From contig PAZH01000053.1 in assembly GCA_002716125.1 (NCBI GenBank), forward strand, positions 1-48,600: 48,600 nt of DNA, read 5' to 3'. Every line of letters begins with the position of its first letter. The first letter of the stretch is position 1. A model generated the notes under the pieces. The model searched no databases and had not been told where the DNA came from. It was given only the letters and a program-made list of their open reading frames with translations. The position numbers were made by a program, and so were the translations under genes. Positions 33,640 through 42,355 of this stretch are shown piece by piece. The stretch comes from Rhodospirillaceae bacterium. GTDB lineage: Bacteria > Pseudomonadota > Alphaproteobacteria > UBA8366.

Positions 33640-34481
33640 AGCAACTGATCGTCACAGCCGACGATTACGGACGTTCGACCGCCGTCAACGACGCGGTCGA
33701 AGAAGCTTTCACCAATGGCATTCTGACTTCCGCGAGCTTGATGGTTGGCGCTGATGCTGCCGACGATGCGGTTGCGCGCGCCCGACAGCTCGACGGGCTC
33801 GGTGTCGGTCTGCACTTAGTCGTGGTTTGTGGGAAGCCCGTCCTTCCGGCATCTGAAATTCCCGACTTGGTCGCCGGTAACGGCGAATTCGACACCAATC
33901 TCGTTCGCAGCGGATTTCGATATTTCTTTCTGCCAAAGGTACGTCGTCAGCTCGCACGCGAAATCCGAGCGCAATTCGAAGCTTTCGAAAGAAGCGGGCT
34001 GGAATTGGACCACGTCAACGCGCACAACCATATGCACCTGCACCCAACGATCCTGTCCCATATCATTCGGATTGGATCCGAATTCGGCGTGTCAGCTGTC
34101 CGCGTGCCGCACGAACCAGTCGATCTACCGGGCGGCAGGCGGGCCACGGTCGGAGAACGCATCGGCACCGCATGCCTGCGCGTTTGGATCGGACTGATGC
34201 GTTTTCGGTTGCGCCGGGCAGGCTTAAAGACCAACGATCGCCTCTACGGCATTCGTGACAGCGGCGCGATGACCGGAGACCGCATATTGGACATGCTCCA
34301 AAGTTTGCCGAACGGCGTCACGGAAATATTCTCGCATCCGGCGCGCGGCGCGTGGGACGGCGTCGAGGCCGCGGCCGCGCACTATCGTTTCGAGGACGAG
34401 TTCCAGGCGCTCATCGACACAAACGTGAAGGCCGCCGCCGCCGCGGCGGGCGCTAGCCTCGTCTCATTCAAGGATATTTAG
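33636..34481 (+). CDS. hpnK: Hopanoid deacetylase HpnK (YdjC/ChbG-like), apparent CTG start
   Basis: 281 residues from the CTG at 33636. The protein proper begins KQLIVTADDYGRS, with the metal-binding Asp pair, as HpnK proteins do (usually M-K-x-LIVTADD). GVGLHLVVV and NAHNHMHLHPTI supply further ligands, and IFSHPARG closes the active site. No ATG, GTG or TTG lies near this point; the nearest is TTG 33561, which would overlap hpnJ by 79 bases and add a low-complexity leader. GGGAG at 33623-33627 is well placed for CTG 33636. The arrangement CTGA mirrors the usual ATGA overlap with the hpnJ stop. HpnK removes the N-acetyl group from GlcNAc-bacteriohopanetetrol. It ends in TAG two bases before the next start. 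Confidence 0.88.
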   Translation: MKQLIVTADDYGRSTAVNDAVEEAFTNGILTSASLMVGADAADDAVARARQLDGLGVGLHLVVVCGKPVLPASEIPDLVAGNGEFDTNLVRSGFRYFFLPKVRRQLAREIRAQFEAFERSGLELDHVNAHNHMHLHPTILSHIIRIGSEFGVSAVRVPHEPVDLPGGRRATVGERIGTACLRVWIGLMRFRLRRAGLKTNDRLYGIRDSGAMTGDRILDMLQSLPNGVTEIFSHPARGAWDGVEAAAAHYRFEDEFQALIDTNVKAAAAAAGASLVSFKDI

Positions 34482-34483
34482 CG

Positions 34484-35095
34484 ATGGTCGGCGATTCCTG
34501 GACCCATAAGATCGCGCGGATTTGCATCCTGCCGCTTGTAAACACACCGGTCACACCCAATCACCTGACGGCGATACGCCTCATAACCGGTGTCGCCGCC
34601 TGTGCCGCCTTCGCTGTGGGCGACCGGAACTGGGCCATTTGGGGTGGCTGGCTGTGGTTGTTGTCGGCTTTTCTCGATCGGGCGGACGGCGAATTGGCTC
34701 GGGTCAGTGGTAAGACCAGCCCCGGCGGGCACAAGTTCGACATGTTCTGCGATGTAACCGTCACCTCGCTGTTCTTTCTCGGCGCGGGGATCGGCCTACG
34801 GGATGAGGTATTCTTCGACATTGAACTTGGGCAATGGCCGATATGGTTAGGTGCGGCCGGTGCCGCCGGCGTCTTTGCCGCGGAAATCTTCGCGGAGTTT
34901 ATCGACCGTGCGCAGGCCGACACGGGCGAGAAGGCCTATCCCGGAATATGGGGTTTCGACTTCGACGATATCCTCTATCTCTTCGCGCCGGTCGTTTGGC
35001 TCGATTGGCACCTATATTTCGTCCTCGGCGCAGCCGTCGGGGCACCGACCTTCGCGCTTCTCACCTGGTACAAGTGGCGGACGATGGATCGTTAA
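34484..35095 (+). CDS. CDP-alcohol phosphatidyltransferase family protein (end of hopanoid operon)
   Basis: 203 residues, starting two bases after the hpnK stop, so it belongs to the hpn transcript. The full motif D-x2-DG-x2-AR-x8-G-x3-D-x3-D is present: Asp65, Asp68-Gly69, Ala72-Arg73, Gly82, Asp86, Asp90. About five to six membrane helices are predicted. It is shorter than, and clearly different from, the family member at 29111. Location at the end of hpnI-hpnJ-hpnK suggests that it handles a hopanoid or a lipid precursor, but no such reaction is established to my knowledge. Its TAA shares bases with the stop of the convergent aminotransferase gene (overlap 35092-35095). Confidence 0.9.
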   Translation: MVGDSWTHKIARICILPLVNTPVTPNHLTAIRLITGVAACAAFAVGDRNWAIWGGWLWLLSAFLDRADGELARVSGKTSPGGHKFDMFCDVTVTSLFFLGAGIGLRDEVFFDIELGQWPIWLGAAGAAGVFAAEIFAEFIDRAQADTGEKAYPGIWGFDFDDILYLFAPVVWLDWHLYFVLGAAVGAPTFALLTWYKWRTMDR

Positions 35096-36018
35096 GCGGC
35101 CAGTTTATTCAGGTACTGCGCGTACCAATCAAACCCAACATAATCGATATATGCGTCGATGATTTTTTGCGTCACCGGACCCGGGCAGTCGTCCGAATAT
35201 GCGTTGCCGTTGACGCTTCGCACCGGACAAACGCAGAAACTGGTCGACGAGATAAAACACTCCTCCGCGTTATAGGCGTCAAAGAGATCGATATCCGCTT
35301 CCTCCAATATCAGCCCGAGTTTGCCCGCGAGTTCCCGCACGACGGCGCGGGAAACACCTGGCAGGACGTAGCGTTCCTTTGGCGTGCGAATAACCCCATC
35401 TGCAACCAGGAAAATATTGCTGCCCTTTCCTTCGGAGAGGTTGCCATTCTCATCGAGCAGAATCGCAAGAGCATTCGGATCCTGGGCGGAAACTTCTAAC
35501 TCACCCAAGATCAAATTCAGATAATTGTGGGTCTTCGCCCTCGGGCTCACCATGTCAGGCGCCACACGGCGCACGGACGGCGTCACGACATCCAGACCAT
35601 CCCGGTAAGACGCCGCACGGGCTGCCAGCGGCAGCGGCAAACATTCGACAATGACGGTCGGCCCATCCCATTCCGGCCAATGGGTCCGATCGCCCGGATC
35701 AATCCCGCGCGTTACACGCTGCGTCACCCAATAATCCTCGTCCTTGCCAATCAAAGGCAGATTTCGTTCCACGACTTGCTCCGTGACCGAAATAAACTCG
35801 TCGATGGTCATCCCCGGATCGATGCGGAGATACTTGAGGGAACGATAGAACCGTTCCAGATGCTCACGCAGCCGGAAAATATCGTGTCCAAAGGTCCGCG
35901 TCGTGTCGAAGACGGCATCGCCGAATTTGACGCCCCGGTCGCGGAACGGAATCTTGGCTTCGCTTTCCGGCACGAATTCGCCATTCAGATAAACAATACG
36001 CTGATTGGGAACATTCAT
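35092..36018 (-). CDS. Class IV aminotransferase (branched-chain/D-amino-acid aminotransferase family), copy 2
   Basis: 308 residues, fold type IV PLP enzyme. The expected PLP lysine is Lys162 in RAKTHNYLN. NGEFVPESEAKIPFRDRGVKFGDAVFD (12-38) is the N-terminal substrate-loop region, and LSEGKGSNIFLV and LPGVSRAVVREL are the usual cofactor phosphate and dimer motifs. It could act on branched-chain or D-amino acids; the substrate cannot be told from sequence. It is the last gene of the minus-strand operon, three bases after the copy at 36022. The two copies are diverged, so they probably differ in substrate or direction. Confidence 0.92.
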   Translation of the reverse strand: MNVPNQRIVYLNGEFVPESEAKIPFRDRGVKFGDAVFDTTRTFGHDIFRLREHLERFYRSLKYLRIDPGMTIDEFISVTEQVVERNLPLIGKDEDYWVTQRVTRGIDPGDRTHWPEWDGPTVIVECLPLPLAARAASYRDGLDVVTPSVRRVAPDMVSPRAKTHNYLNLILGELEVSAQDPNALAILLDENGNLSEGKGSNIFLVADGVIRTPKERYVLPGVSRAVVRELAGKLGLILEEADIDLFDAYNAEECFISSTSFCVCPVRSVNGNAYSDDCPGPVTQKIIDAYIDYVGFDWYAQYLNKLAA

Positions 36019-36021
36019 CGC

Positions 36022-36954
36022 TTATATCTCCACCTCGGTGAGCCAGCCGCGCGCATCTTCGCGCACACCTGTCACGATATCCAAATATGCCTGTTGCAGC
36101 CTTTTCACGATAGGTCCGACCTCACCGTTCCCGATGGGGGCGCCATCGACATCGATCACAGGCGTGACTTCCCAGCCCGTCCCGCAGAAGAAAGCCTCTT
36201 CGGCCATAAACAATTCGCTGCGGTCGATCTCCCGCTCTTCGGTCTCCAGACCCAGTTCGTCCCGCAAGAGTGTGATGACCGTGTCTCGCGTAATGCTCTC
36301 GAGGATATCGCTGGTGATCGAAGAGGTAACCGGCACACCGTCGCGGACCATGAAGAAACACATGCTGGGACCTTCCGCGATCTTGCCGGCGCGGTTCAAC
36401 AACAGGGCCGTATCGTAGCCGTCGACTTTTGCCTGAATACCGGCCAAGCGCGAATTGTTGTAGTTGCCGACAGCTTTGGCTCGGCCCGGCATAACGCGGT
36501 CGGAAATCCGCTCCCAAGAACTGATTTGTGCCCGGCACCCGGTCTCTGCAATCTTATGTGTGCCACGCCGAATCGCGGTAATCACCGATTCGACGGGTCC
36601 TCGCACACTCGCTTCGCCATCACCGCCGAGATAGGCGGTTGGTCGGATATGCACGGATTCCCGGAAGCCGTTGCGGCGGACAAGTTCGATCACGGCCGCT
36701 TCCATTTCCTCTGCACTGACGACCGTCTCGAAACGGAGAATTCGTTGCGAGATCTCCATCCGCCGCATGTGATCCTGTAATCGGAAAAGCACCATGCATT
36801 CCCGATCCTTCGACCAGTAGCCGCGGACGCCTTCAAAAACCGCCGCACCGTACTTCAGCGCCGGCGAGAAGACATGCACCGTTGCGTCGCGCCACGGTAC
36901 GAAGTCACCATTCTGATAGACGAGCAAATCGTCGTGAGGCCCTGGCTCTGCCAT
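36022..36954 (-). CDS. Class IV aminotransferase (branched-chain aminotransferase-like), copy 1
   Basis: 310 residues from the ATG at 36954 (MAEPGPHDDLLVYQ); the frame is open upstream to 37128 but that lies within the TPP enzyme gene. AAVFEGVRGYW (37-47) and the PLP lysine Lys160 in RAKAVGNYNNS match branched-chain aminotransferases (IlvE), as do NRAGKIAEGPSMCFFMV and SITRDTVITLL. It would interconvert an amino acid and its 2-oxo acid. In this operon, that reaction could feed the TPP enzyme and the 2-oxoacid:ferredoxin oxidoreductase encoded upstream. The start follows the TPP enzyme stop by two bases, so the genes are coupled. Confidence 0.92.
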   Translation of the reverse strand: MAEPGPHDDLLVYQNGDFVPWRDATVHVFSPALKYGAAVFEGVRGYWSKDRECMVLFRLQDHMRRMEISQRILRFETVVSAEEMEAAVIELVRRNGFRESVHIRPTAYLGGDGEASVRGPVESVITAIRRGTHKIAETGCRAQISSWERISDRVMPGRAKAVGNYNNSRLAGIQAKVDGYDTALLLNRAGKIAEGPSMCFFMVRDGVPVTSSITSDILESITRDTVITLLRDELGLETEEREIDRSELFMAEEAFFCGTGWEVTPVIDVDGAPIGNGEVGPIVKRLQQAYLDIVTGVREDARGWLTEVEI

Positions 36955-36956
36955 CG

Positions 36957-38567
36957 TTAGAGTTCTCTCAATGCGTTGAATTGATCGACATATCCCGACC
37001 CGTCGATCCGTGCGCCGATCACGGTTGTCCGGCCGCTCTTGAGTGCAGCCTGTAAAGCGTCGCCCAGTTGATGTTCGGTCTCCACCGTCACACCGTCGGC
37101 ACCGACACCCTTCGCCAGCGATTCCCAATCGAGACCGCCAATCCCGACACCCTGGGTTGGGATGCCCTTGATCTCTTGTTTCACGCGGATGAGCGCAATT
37201 TCTTGGTCATCGAAAACAACGACGATAATCGGCAGATTTTCCCGGACCGCCGTTTGCAATTCTGCGATCGCCATCATGAAGCCCCCATCGCCCGTAAAGG
37301 CTACGACCGGCCGATCCGGATAGGCCAGACGTGCCGCGAGCGCGCCCGGTACGGCGAAGCCCATCGACCCCAAACCGTTCGAGGTCAGGAATTCACGGGG
37401 GCCATAAGTTTGCCATTTCTGGACGACCAATAGTCGGCTGGCACCCGCATCGCAGGTTGCCACCGTCTCCCGCGGCAGAACCGCCCGCGCCACGGCCATC
37501 GCCCCTTGCGGCGACAAGCCTTTCGTCGGCACGTCAAGCGCTTCCGAAACCTGCTGACGGAACGTCTTCGCCGCACTCTCGCCCCAGCCGCTGCCTTCCG
37601 GCGAAAACTCCGCAAGCGCTGCAAGCATGCTCTTCAGATTGCCGACCATTTCGGACTGCGCCGGGATCATCGCTTCGAGACTGGGGGTATTGGATAGCGA
37701 GATGACCGGGATCGTATAGGGCCACGGTTTCGGTTGCAGCTCGACCGCATCCAACCCGACGGTCACGATCAAATCGGACTGCATCACCAATTCGCGTTCT
37801 ATAATGCCGCCAATCACACAGCCGGCCCGCAGCGGGTGATCTTCCGGAATGGCTCCCTTGCATTTCGATGTGGTGAGAACCGGCGCGCCAAGCCGCTCCG
37901 CCAAGGCTACGAGTTCAGCGGATGCCTTATCCCAGAAGACGCCCAGGCCCGCGAGCAGGATCGGCTTCCGCGCCGTCGACAGCGCCTGCAATGGCACCTT
38001 GAGCGCATTCCGGTCCGGCTCGATCGGCACAATGTTTGGCAAGAGCGGGGCTTCTGCGACCGTTTCGCCGGCCTCGTTCATCGTCTCGTTCGATGGCATA
38101 TCGAACTGGACTGGCCCGGGGGTTGGGCTGGTCGTCACGCGGATCGCCCGGCGAATCTGCTGGCGCACCGATTTCGCATGAATGGTCGTCTGCCACTTTG
38201 TAATCGGTGCGAACAGCGCATGCTGATTCATCACCTGGCGCATGCCGGTCTCGAGTGTGGCACCCGGATACTGATCGTTGATGGCGATCAGCGGTGCCCG
38301 GTCCATCCAGGCATGCGCGACGCCGTTCACCATGTTTGCGGCCCCCGGTCCTCGGGTCGACACACAAACACCTGGCGAGCCGGTTATCTCGCCCCAGGTC
38401 GATGCCAGCATGGCCCCCGCGGTTTCCTGTTTCATCAAGATGAAGCGGACTTGGCGATTGCGCGCCGCTTCCATCAACTCAACCGTCTCTCCACCGGGGT
38501 GGCCGACGATAAACGGCGTTCCCATCTCATCGAACGCCTCGCTGAGGACTTCTACGGTCGTGGCCAT
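36957..38567 (-). CDS. Thiamine pyrophosphate enzyme (acetolactate synthase / benzoylformate decarboxylase-like)
   Basis: 536 residues. The three-domain layout is clear: N-terminal PYR domain with the TPP-activating Glu48 (MKQETAGAML) and TRGPGAANMVNGVAHAW, a central domain (about 190-340), and a C-terminal PP domain with the metal motif GDGGF (426-430). The matching second ligand region reads VVFDDQEIAL, with Asp453-Asp454 where acetolactate synthases have Asn-Asn. FAD is probably absent or structural only. So it may decarboxylate or ligate 2-oxo acids rather than make acetolactate. Its place between hydantoinase A and the aminotransferases argues for a catabolic role. It is 15 bases downstream of the hydantoinase A stop. 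Confidence 0.9.
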   Translation of the reverse strand: MATTVEVLSEAFDEMGTPFIVGHPGGETVELMEAARNRQVRFILMKQETAGAMLASTWGEITGSPGVCVSTRGPGAANMVNGVAHAWMDRAPLIAINDQYPGATLETGMRQVMNQHALFAPITKWQTTIHAKSVRQQIRRAIRVTTSPTPGPVQFDMPSNETMNEAGETVAEAPLLPNIVPIEPDRNALKVPLQALSTARKPILLAGLGVFWDKASAELVALAERLGAPVLTTSKCKGAIPEDHPLRAGCVIGGIIERELVMQSDLIVTVGLDAVELQPKPWPYTIPVISLSNTPSLEAMIPAQSEMVGNLKSMLAALAEFSPEGSGWGESAAKTFRQQVSEALDVPTKGLSPQGAMAVARAVLPRETVATCDAGASRLLVVQKWQTYGPREFLTSNGLGSMGFAVPGALAARLAYPDRPVVAFTGDGGFMMAIAELQTAVRENLPIIVVVFDDQEIALIRVKQEIKGIPTQGVGIGGLDWESLAKGVGADGVTVETEHQLGDALQAALKSGRTTVIGARIDGSGYVDQFNALREL

Positions 38568-38582
38568 TGTCGCATTCCCTTT

Positions 38583-40685
38583 CTATGCAGGCGGGTCGAT
38601 ATCGATGACGAGATTTAAATATTTGTCGATGGAGACTGTGGTATCCGGACCGGCAACGGCCGTCGACTCCCGCTCTTCGATAACGGCAGGCCCCCGGAAA
38701 CTGTCCCCCGGCTTCAGTGCGTAACGATTATAAATCTTGCACGTCGCATAACCGGTCTCCGGAAAATACACCTGCCGCTCGCCTTTGTCCGCCGGATCCT
38801 CATCAATCTGCTGACCGGCAAAATTCAGCTCGACATTCGGCGTCGGCCCCGAAGCGTAGATGCGCCAAGTTAGCGCTTCGATCGGCAAGTCGCCGATCTG
38901 CCGCCCAAAGAGCTCTTGATACTTATCCAGGAAAGACTGACGCATGACATCGGCGGCGGACCCATCCATCTCGCCATCCGGCACCGGCACGTCGATCTCA
39001 AATCCTTGTCCGCTATACCGCATATCGGCGCGCCGACGCATGGTCACCGTTGCCGGATCGGCACCCGCTTCAACGATCTGCGCCATGGCTTCCTCTTCCA
39101 TCTCGCGGAATAGACCGTTCAATCGATCCCAATCCAGGTTCTCGAGGCGCGATACGTAGCTGCGCACGCTATCGGTTCCCGGAGCCGCCACCAGAAAACC
39201 CAACGCAGACAGGACGCCTGCCCCGAGCGGACAAATTACACGGCTGATCTTGAGTAGTTTCGCCATGCCATAGGCGTGCACAGGCCCGGCACCGCCGGAG
39301 GCGACCAACGCATAACGGCGCGGATCCCGCCCTTTCTCGGCGATATACATACGTGTCGCCGAGGCCATATTTTCGTTCACGATACTATGGATACCAGCGG
39401 CGACCTCTTCGACCGACAAACCGGTGACATTCGCCAATTTTTCTTCTACCGCGTCTTTCACCGACCCTAAATCGAGGTCCATTTCCCCACCAAGGAAATA
39501 TTCGGGTGAAAGGTAGCCGAGCAAAAGGTCAGCGTCGGTTACGGCGGGCTGCGTACCGCCGAGGCCATAACAAACCGGTCCGGGCTCGGAGCCCGCACTG
39601 TCGGGTCCCACCTTCAAGAGACCCATGTTATCGACCCGCGCCAACGACCCGCCGCCAGCACCGATTTCGATCAGGTCGATCACCGGCACCTTCAGCGGCA
39701 GACCCGATCCCTTCTTGAAACGGCGCACGCGGCCCGCCTCGAATTCGTGTGCGTGCTCAGGCTCGTATTCCTCGATAAGGCACATCTTCGCCGTCGTGCC
39801 GCCCATATCGAAGGAGATCACGCGTTCCGTACCCGTCAACCGACCATAGAATGCGCCAGCCGTCGCACCGGCAGCCGGACCTGACTCAATCAAATGGATC
39901 GGGGCCGCCTGACCCCGCGTGACGGACGCGATACCGCCACCGGACTGCATTAGGTACAACGGTTGTTTCAGGCCTTGATCGCTTAATTTCTGCGATAAGT
40001 CGCCCAAATACCGCTGCATCAACGGCAACACATACGCGTTTGCACAAGCCGTATTCGCCCGTTCGTACTCACGGATTTCCGGTGCCACTTCAGTCGACGT
40101 CGTGATCGGCATATCCGGATATTTGGCGTCTAGAATTGCTTTCGCCTGACGCTCATGCGCATCGTTCGCGTAGGCATGCATGAAACAGATAGCAATCGCC
40201 TCGACACCTTCCGCGACCAATTTTTCCGCCGCCGCGCCGAGCGTATTCTCATCCAGCGGCCGCAGGACATTTCCTTTCGCGTCGATCCGCTCGTCCACCG
40301 GCTGCCGAAGGAATCGGGGTGCGAGCGGTTCCGGCTTCTCGAAAAACAAATCGTAAAGGTCATAGCGAATCTCGCGCCCCATCTCGAGAGAGTCCCGGAA
40401 CCCTTTTGTCGTGATCAACCCGACTTTGGCTCCCTTACGCTCGATAATCGTATTGGCGACGAGGGTCGTGCCGTGCACCACAGCGTCGAGTTCCGGCACG
40501 CTGGTCCCGGATTCCGAGACCAACCGTTCCAAACCGTCCGTGATCGCAAGGCTCGGATCTTCCGGTGTTGTCAGTCGCTTCCCGGTAAAAATTAGGTCGC
40601 GCTTCTCGTCGACCAACACAAAGTCCGTGAAGGTACCGCCGACATCGACACCGACGCGGATGCGTTTTCCGATATCACTGCTCAT
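38583..40685 (-). CDS. Hydantoinase/oxoprolinase A-type subunit (HyuA family)
   Basis: 700 residues, standard for the family. The actin-like N-terminal ATP-binding loop GVDVGGTFTDFVLVD (12-26) is followed by VHGTTLVANTIIERKGAKVGL, and a second phosphate loop FDMGGTTAKMCLIE lies in the core. ASGGAGPVHAYGMAKLL is typical of the C-terminal lobe. Partner subunits A and B form ATP-dependent N-methylhydantoinases, 5-oxoprolinases or, in other members, carboxylases for acetone or acetophenone. The specific reaction is not predictable here. Its ATG overlaps the hyuB stop in an ATGA (40682-40685), so the two are made together. It ends in TAG, five codons before the next start and in frame with it. Confidence 0.92.
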   Translation of the reverse strand: MSSDIGKRIRVGVDVGGTFTDFVLVDEKRDLIFTGKRLTTPEDPSLAITDGLERLVSESGTSVPELDAVVHGTTLVANTIIERKGAKVGLITTKGFRDSLEMGREIRYDLYDLFFEKPEPLAPRFLRQPVDERIDAKGNVLRPLDENTLGAAAEKLVAEGVEAIAICFMHAYANDAHERQAKAILDAKYPDMPITTSTEVAPEIREYERANTACANAYVLPLMQRYLGDLSQKLSDQGLKQPLYLMQSGGGIASVTRGQAAPIHLIESGPAAGATAGAFYGRLTGTERVISFDMGGTTAKMCLIEEYEPEHAHEFEAGRVRRFKKGSGLPLKVPVIDLIEIGAGGGSLARVDNMGLLKVGPDSAGSEPGPVCYGLGGTQPAVTDADLLLGYLSPEYFLGGEMDLDLGSVKDAVEEKLANVTGLSVEEVAAGIHSIVNENMASATRMYIAEKGRDPRRYALVASGGAGPVHAYGMAKLLKISRVICPLGAGVLSALGFLVAAPGTDSVRSYVSRLENLDWDRLNGLFREMEEEAMAQIVEAGADPATVTMRRRADMRYSGQGFEIDVPVPDGEMDGSAADVMRQSFLDKYQELFGRQIGDLPIEALTWRIYASGPTPNVELNFAGQQIDEDPADKGERQVYFPETGYATCKIYNRYALKPGDSFRGPAVIEERESTAVAGPDTTVSIDKYLNLVIDIDPPA

Positions 40686-42349
40686 TCGCCTTCTCCGCTT
40701 ACGCCGTAGTACTGATTGGCGAATGCCGACGTGATATAGCCGTTCCGTAAATCGTTTTCGATGGCCGCTGGAACGCGGTTTGCCGGCGGGCCGTAGCCCG
40801 CGCCACCGCCGAATTTCAGGGTCAATTTCTCACCGGGCTTCAACGGACTCCGCGCCTTCGGATGGGGCCTGGTACCATCCGATTTAATAACCTCGACGGT
40901 TGCACCTTCGAGACCACCGAGCAGACCTTTCGCCGGATATTTCTGCCGATCCGACATCATCGAAAGACGAATCTCCTTCTCCGACGAAATTTCGATCTCG
41001 ACCTCCTGACCGAGCCCGCCCATATACTCGCCGGCGCCGCCGGAATCGGGTCTGAATTCTTTCTTCCAAATGACGAGAGGGGCCAAGCTCTCAAAGGCTT
41101 CGATGCTGCCGGAACCGGAGTTGGTCGGGAAAGCCGTGCAGGAATGCCCGTCCGCGACCGGGCTTGCGCCCATGCCACCGCTCGCAAAGAAGATCTGCGA
41201 GAAACTGTTTCCATCATCGTCGGTGCCGCTATAGACGGAACGCATCGTCGGCGCTCCGCCGCATTCCGCGATGACTTTGTCCGGCACGGCCTGCGCCAAG
41301 CATTCATAGATGGCAGCGGCAAGGAGATGTCCCGTCAGCTGCCGCGCGTTCACCGGCGCCGGATAGGTTGGATTGAGGATCGAGCCTTCAGGCGCGGAAA
41401 CCGTAACCGAGCGGTACGAGCCTTCATTCCGCGGCGTATCGGGATCGAGAGCGCACTTCACCGGGTATGTCGAATAGGCGTAGGTATATTTCATGACCGA
41501 GTTCAAACCCCGGTCGATCTGCTTCGACGTACCGTCATAATCGATGTGCAAGGTCGATCCATCGACGGTGACGGCGCATTCGATATGCGTCTCATCCTCG
41601 TCAAAACCGTCTGCATCCAAAACCGATCGATAGGTACCATCGGGCACCACTTCGATCGCCTTACGCATTGCGATATCGGCACGCTCCAATAAAGCGCTCG
41701 AGAGACCACTGAGATCGTCGAGCTCGGCATCATCCAAGAATTCCCTCAAACGCTCGGCGCAAACCTGCTGCGCCGTCACTTGAGCGTAGATGTCGCCGAT
41801 GACCTGACTCGGCACACGGACATTGGCCGTAATGAAATCGAAGACGTCTTGATTGGGCTCGCCCTCTTTCAAAAACTTCATCGGCGTGATGCGAATACCC
41901 TCTTCGAACAACTCGCGCCCGTCTGACGACCAGCCGCCGCCGCCGATGTCGGGCAAATGCGCGATCGAACCGGAGAACCCAACGAGCTTCCCTTTGTGAA
42001 AGATGGGAGCTGCCATCGTGACATCCGGCAAATGGCCCGATCCGATCCAAGGATCGTTGGTGATGATGCAATCGCCCGGGTTCCAATTCTCGATCGGAAT
42101 TCGTTTTAAAAAATTCTTAAGCGCATCCGGCAGCATCCCGACAAAAGACGGAATACCGGCCGTATTCTCGGCTAAAGAATCGCCGTTTGCGTCCATCAAC
42201 ACCGTCGCAAAGTCGTTCGATTCGCGGACGATGGTTGAGAACGATGTGCGCAACAAGGCCGCCGCGGATTCATCGGCGATGGAAATCAACCGGCTCCAGA
42301 GAATCTCAAGTGTAACCGGGTCGAAATTTGCCTTCGTACTATCAGTCAT
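40682..42349 (-). CDS. Hydantoinase/oxoprolinase B-type subunit (HyuB family)
   Basis: 555 residues. DPVTLEILWSRLISIADE near the N-terminus, RTSFSTIVRESNDFATVLMD, the segment NDPWIGSGHLPDVT and the C-terminal GGLGQEVEIEI and GGAGYGPP regions are all family hallmarks. HyuB pairs with HyuA to hydrolyse a cyclic amide with ATP or to carboxylate a ketone. The start lies six bases after the TAG of the large oxidoreductase gene and in the same frame. A hydantoin, oxoproline or ketone substrate would be compatible with the enzymes around it. Confidence 0.92.
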   Translation of the reverse strand: MTDSTKANFDPVTLEILWSRLISIADESAAALLRTSFSTIVRESNDFATVLMDANGDSLAENTAGIPSFVGMLPDALKNFLKRIPIENWNPGDCIITNDPWIGSGHLPDVTMAAPIFHKGKLVGFSGSIAHLPDIGGGGWSSDGRELFEEGIRITPMKFLKEGEPNQDVFDFITANVRVPSQVIGDIYAQVTAQQVCAERLREFLDDAELDDLSGLSSALLERADIAMRKAIEVVPDGTYRSVLDADGFDEDETHIECAVTVDGSTLHIDYDGTSKQIDRGLNSVMKYTYAYSTYPVKCALDPDTPRNEGSYRSVTVSAPEGSILNPTYPAPVNARQLTGHLLAAAIYECLAQAVPDKVIAECGGAPTMRSVYSGTDDDGNSFSQIFFASGGMGASPVADGHSCTAFPTNSGSGSIEAFESLAPLVIWKKEFRPDSGGAGEYMGGLGQEVEIEISSEKEIRLSMMSDRQKYPAKGLLGGLEGATVEVIKSDGTRPHPKARSPLKPGEKLTLKFGGGAGYGPPANRVPAAIENDLRNGYITSAFANQYYGVSGEGE

Positions 42350-42355
42350 TTTTTC

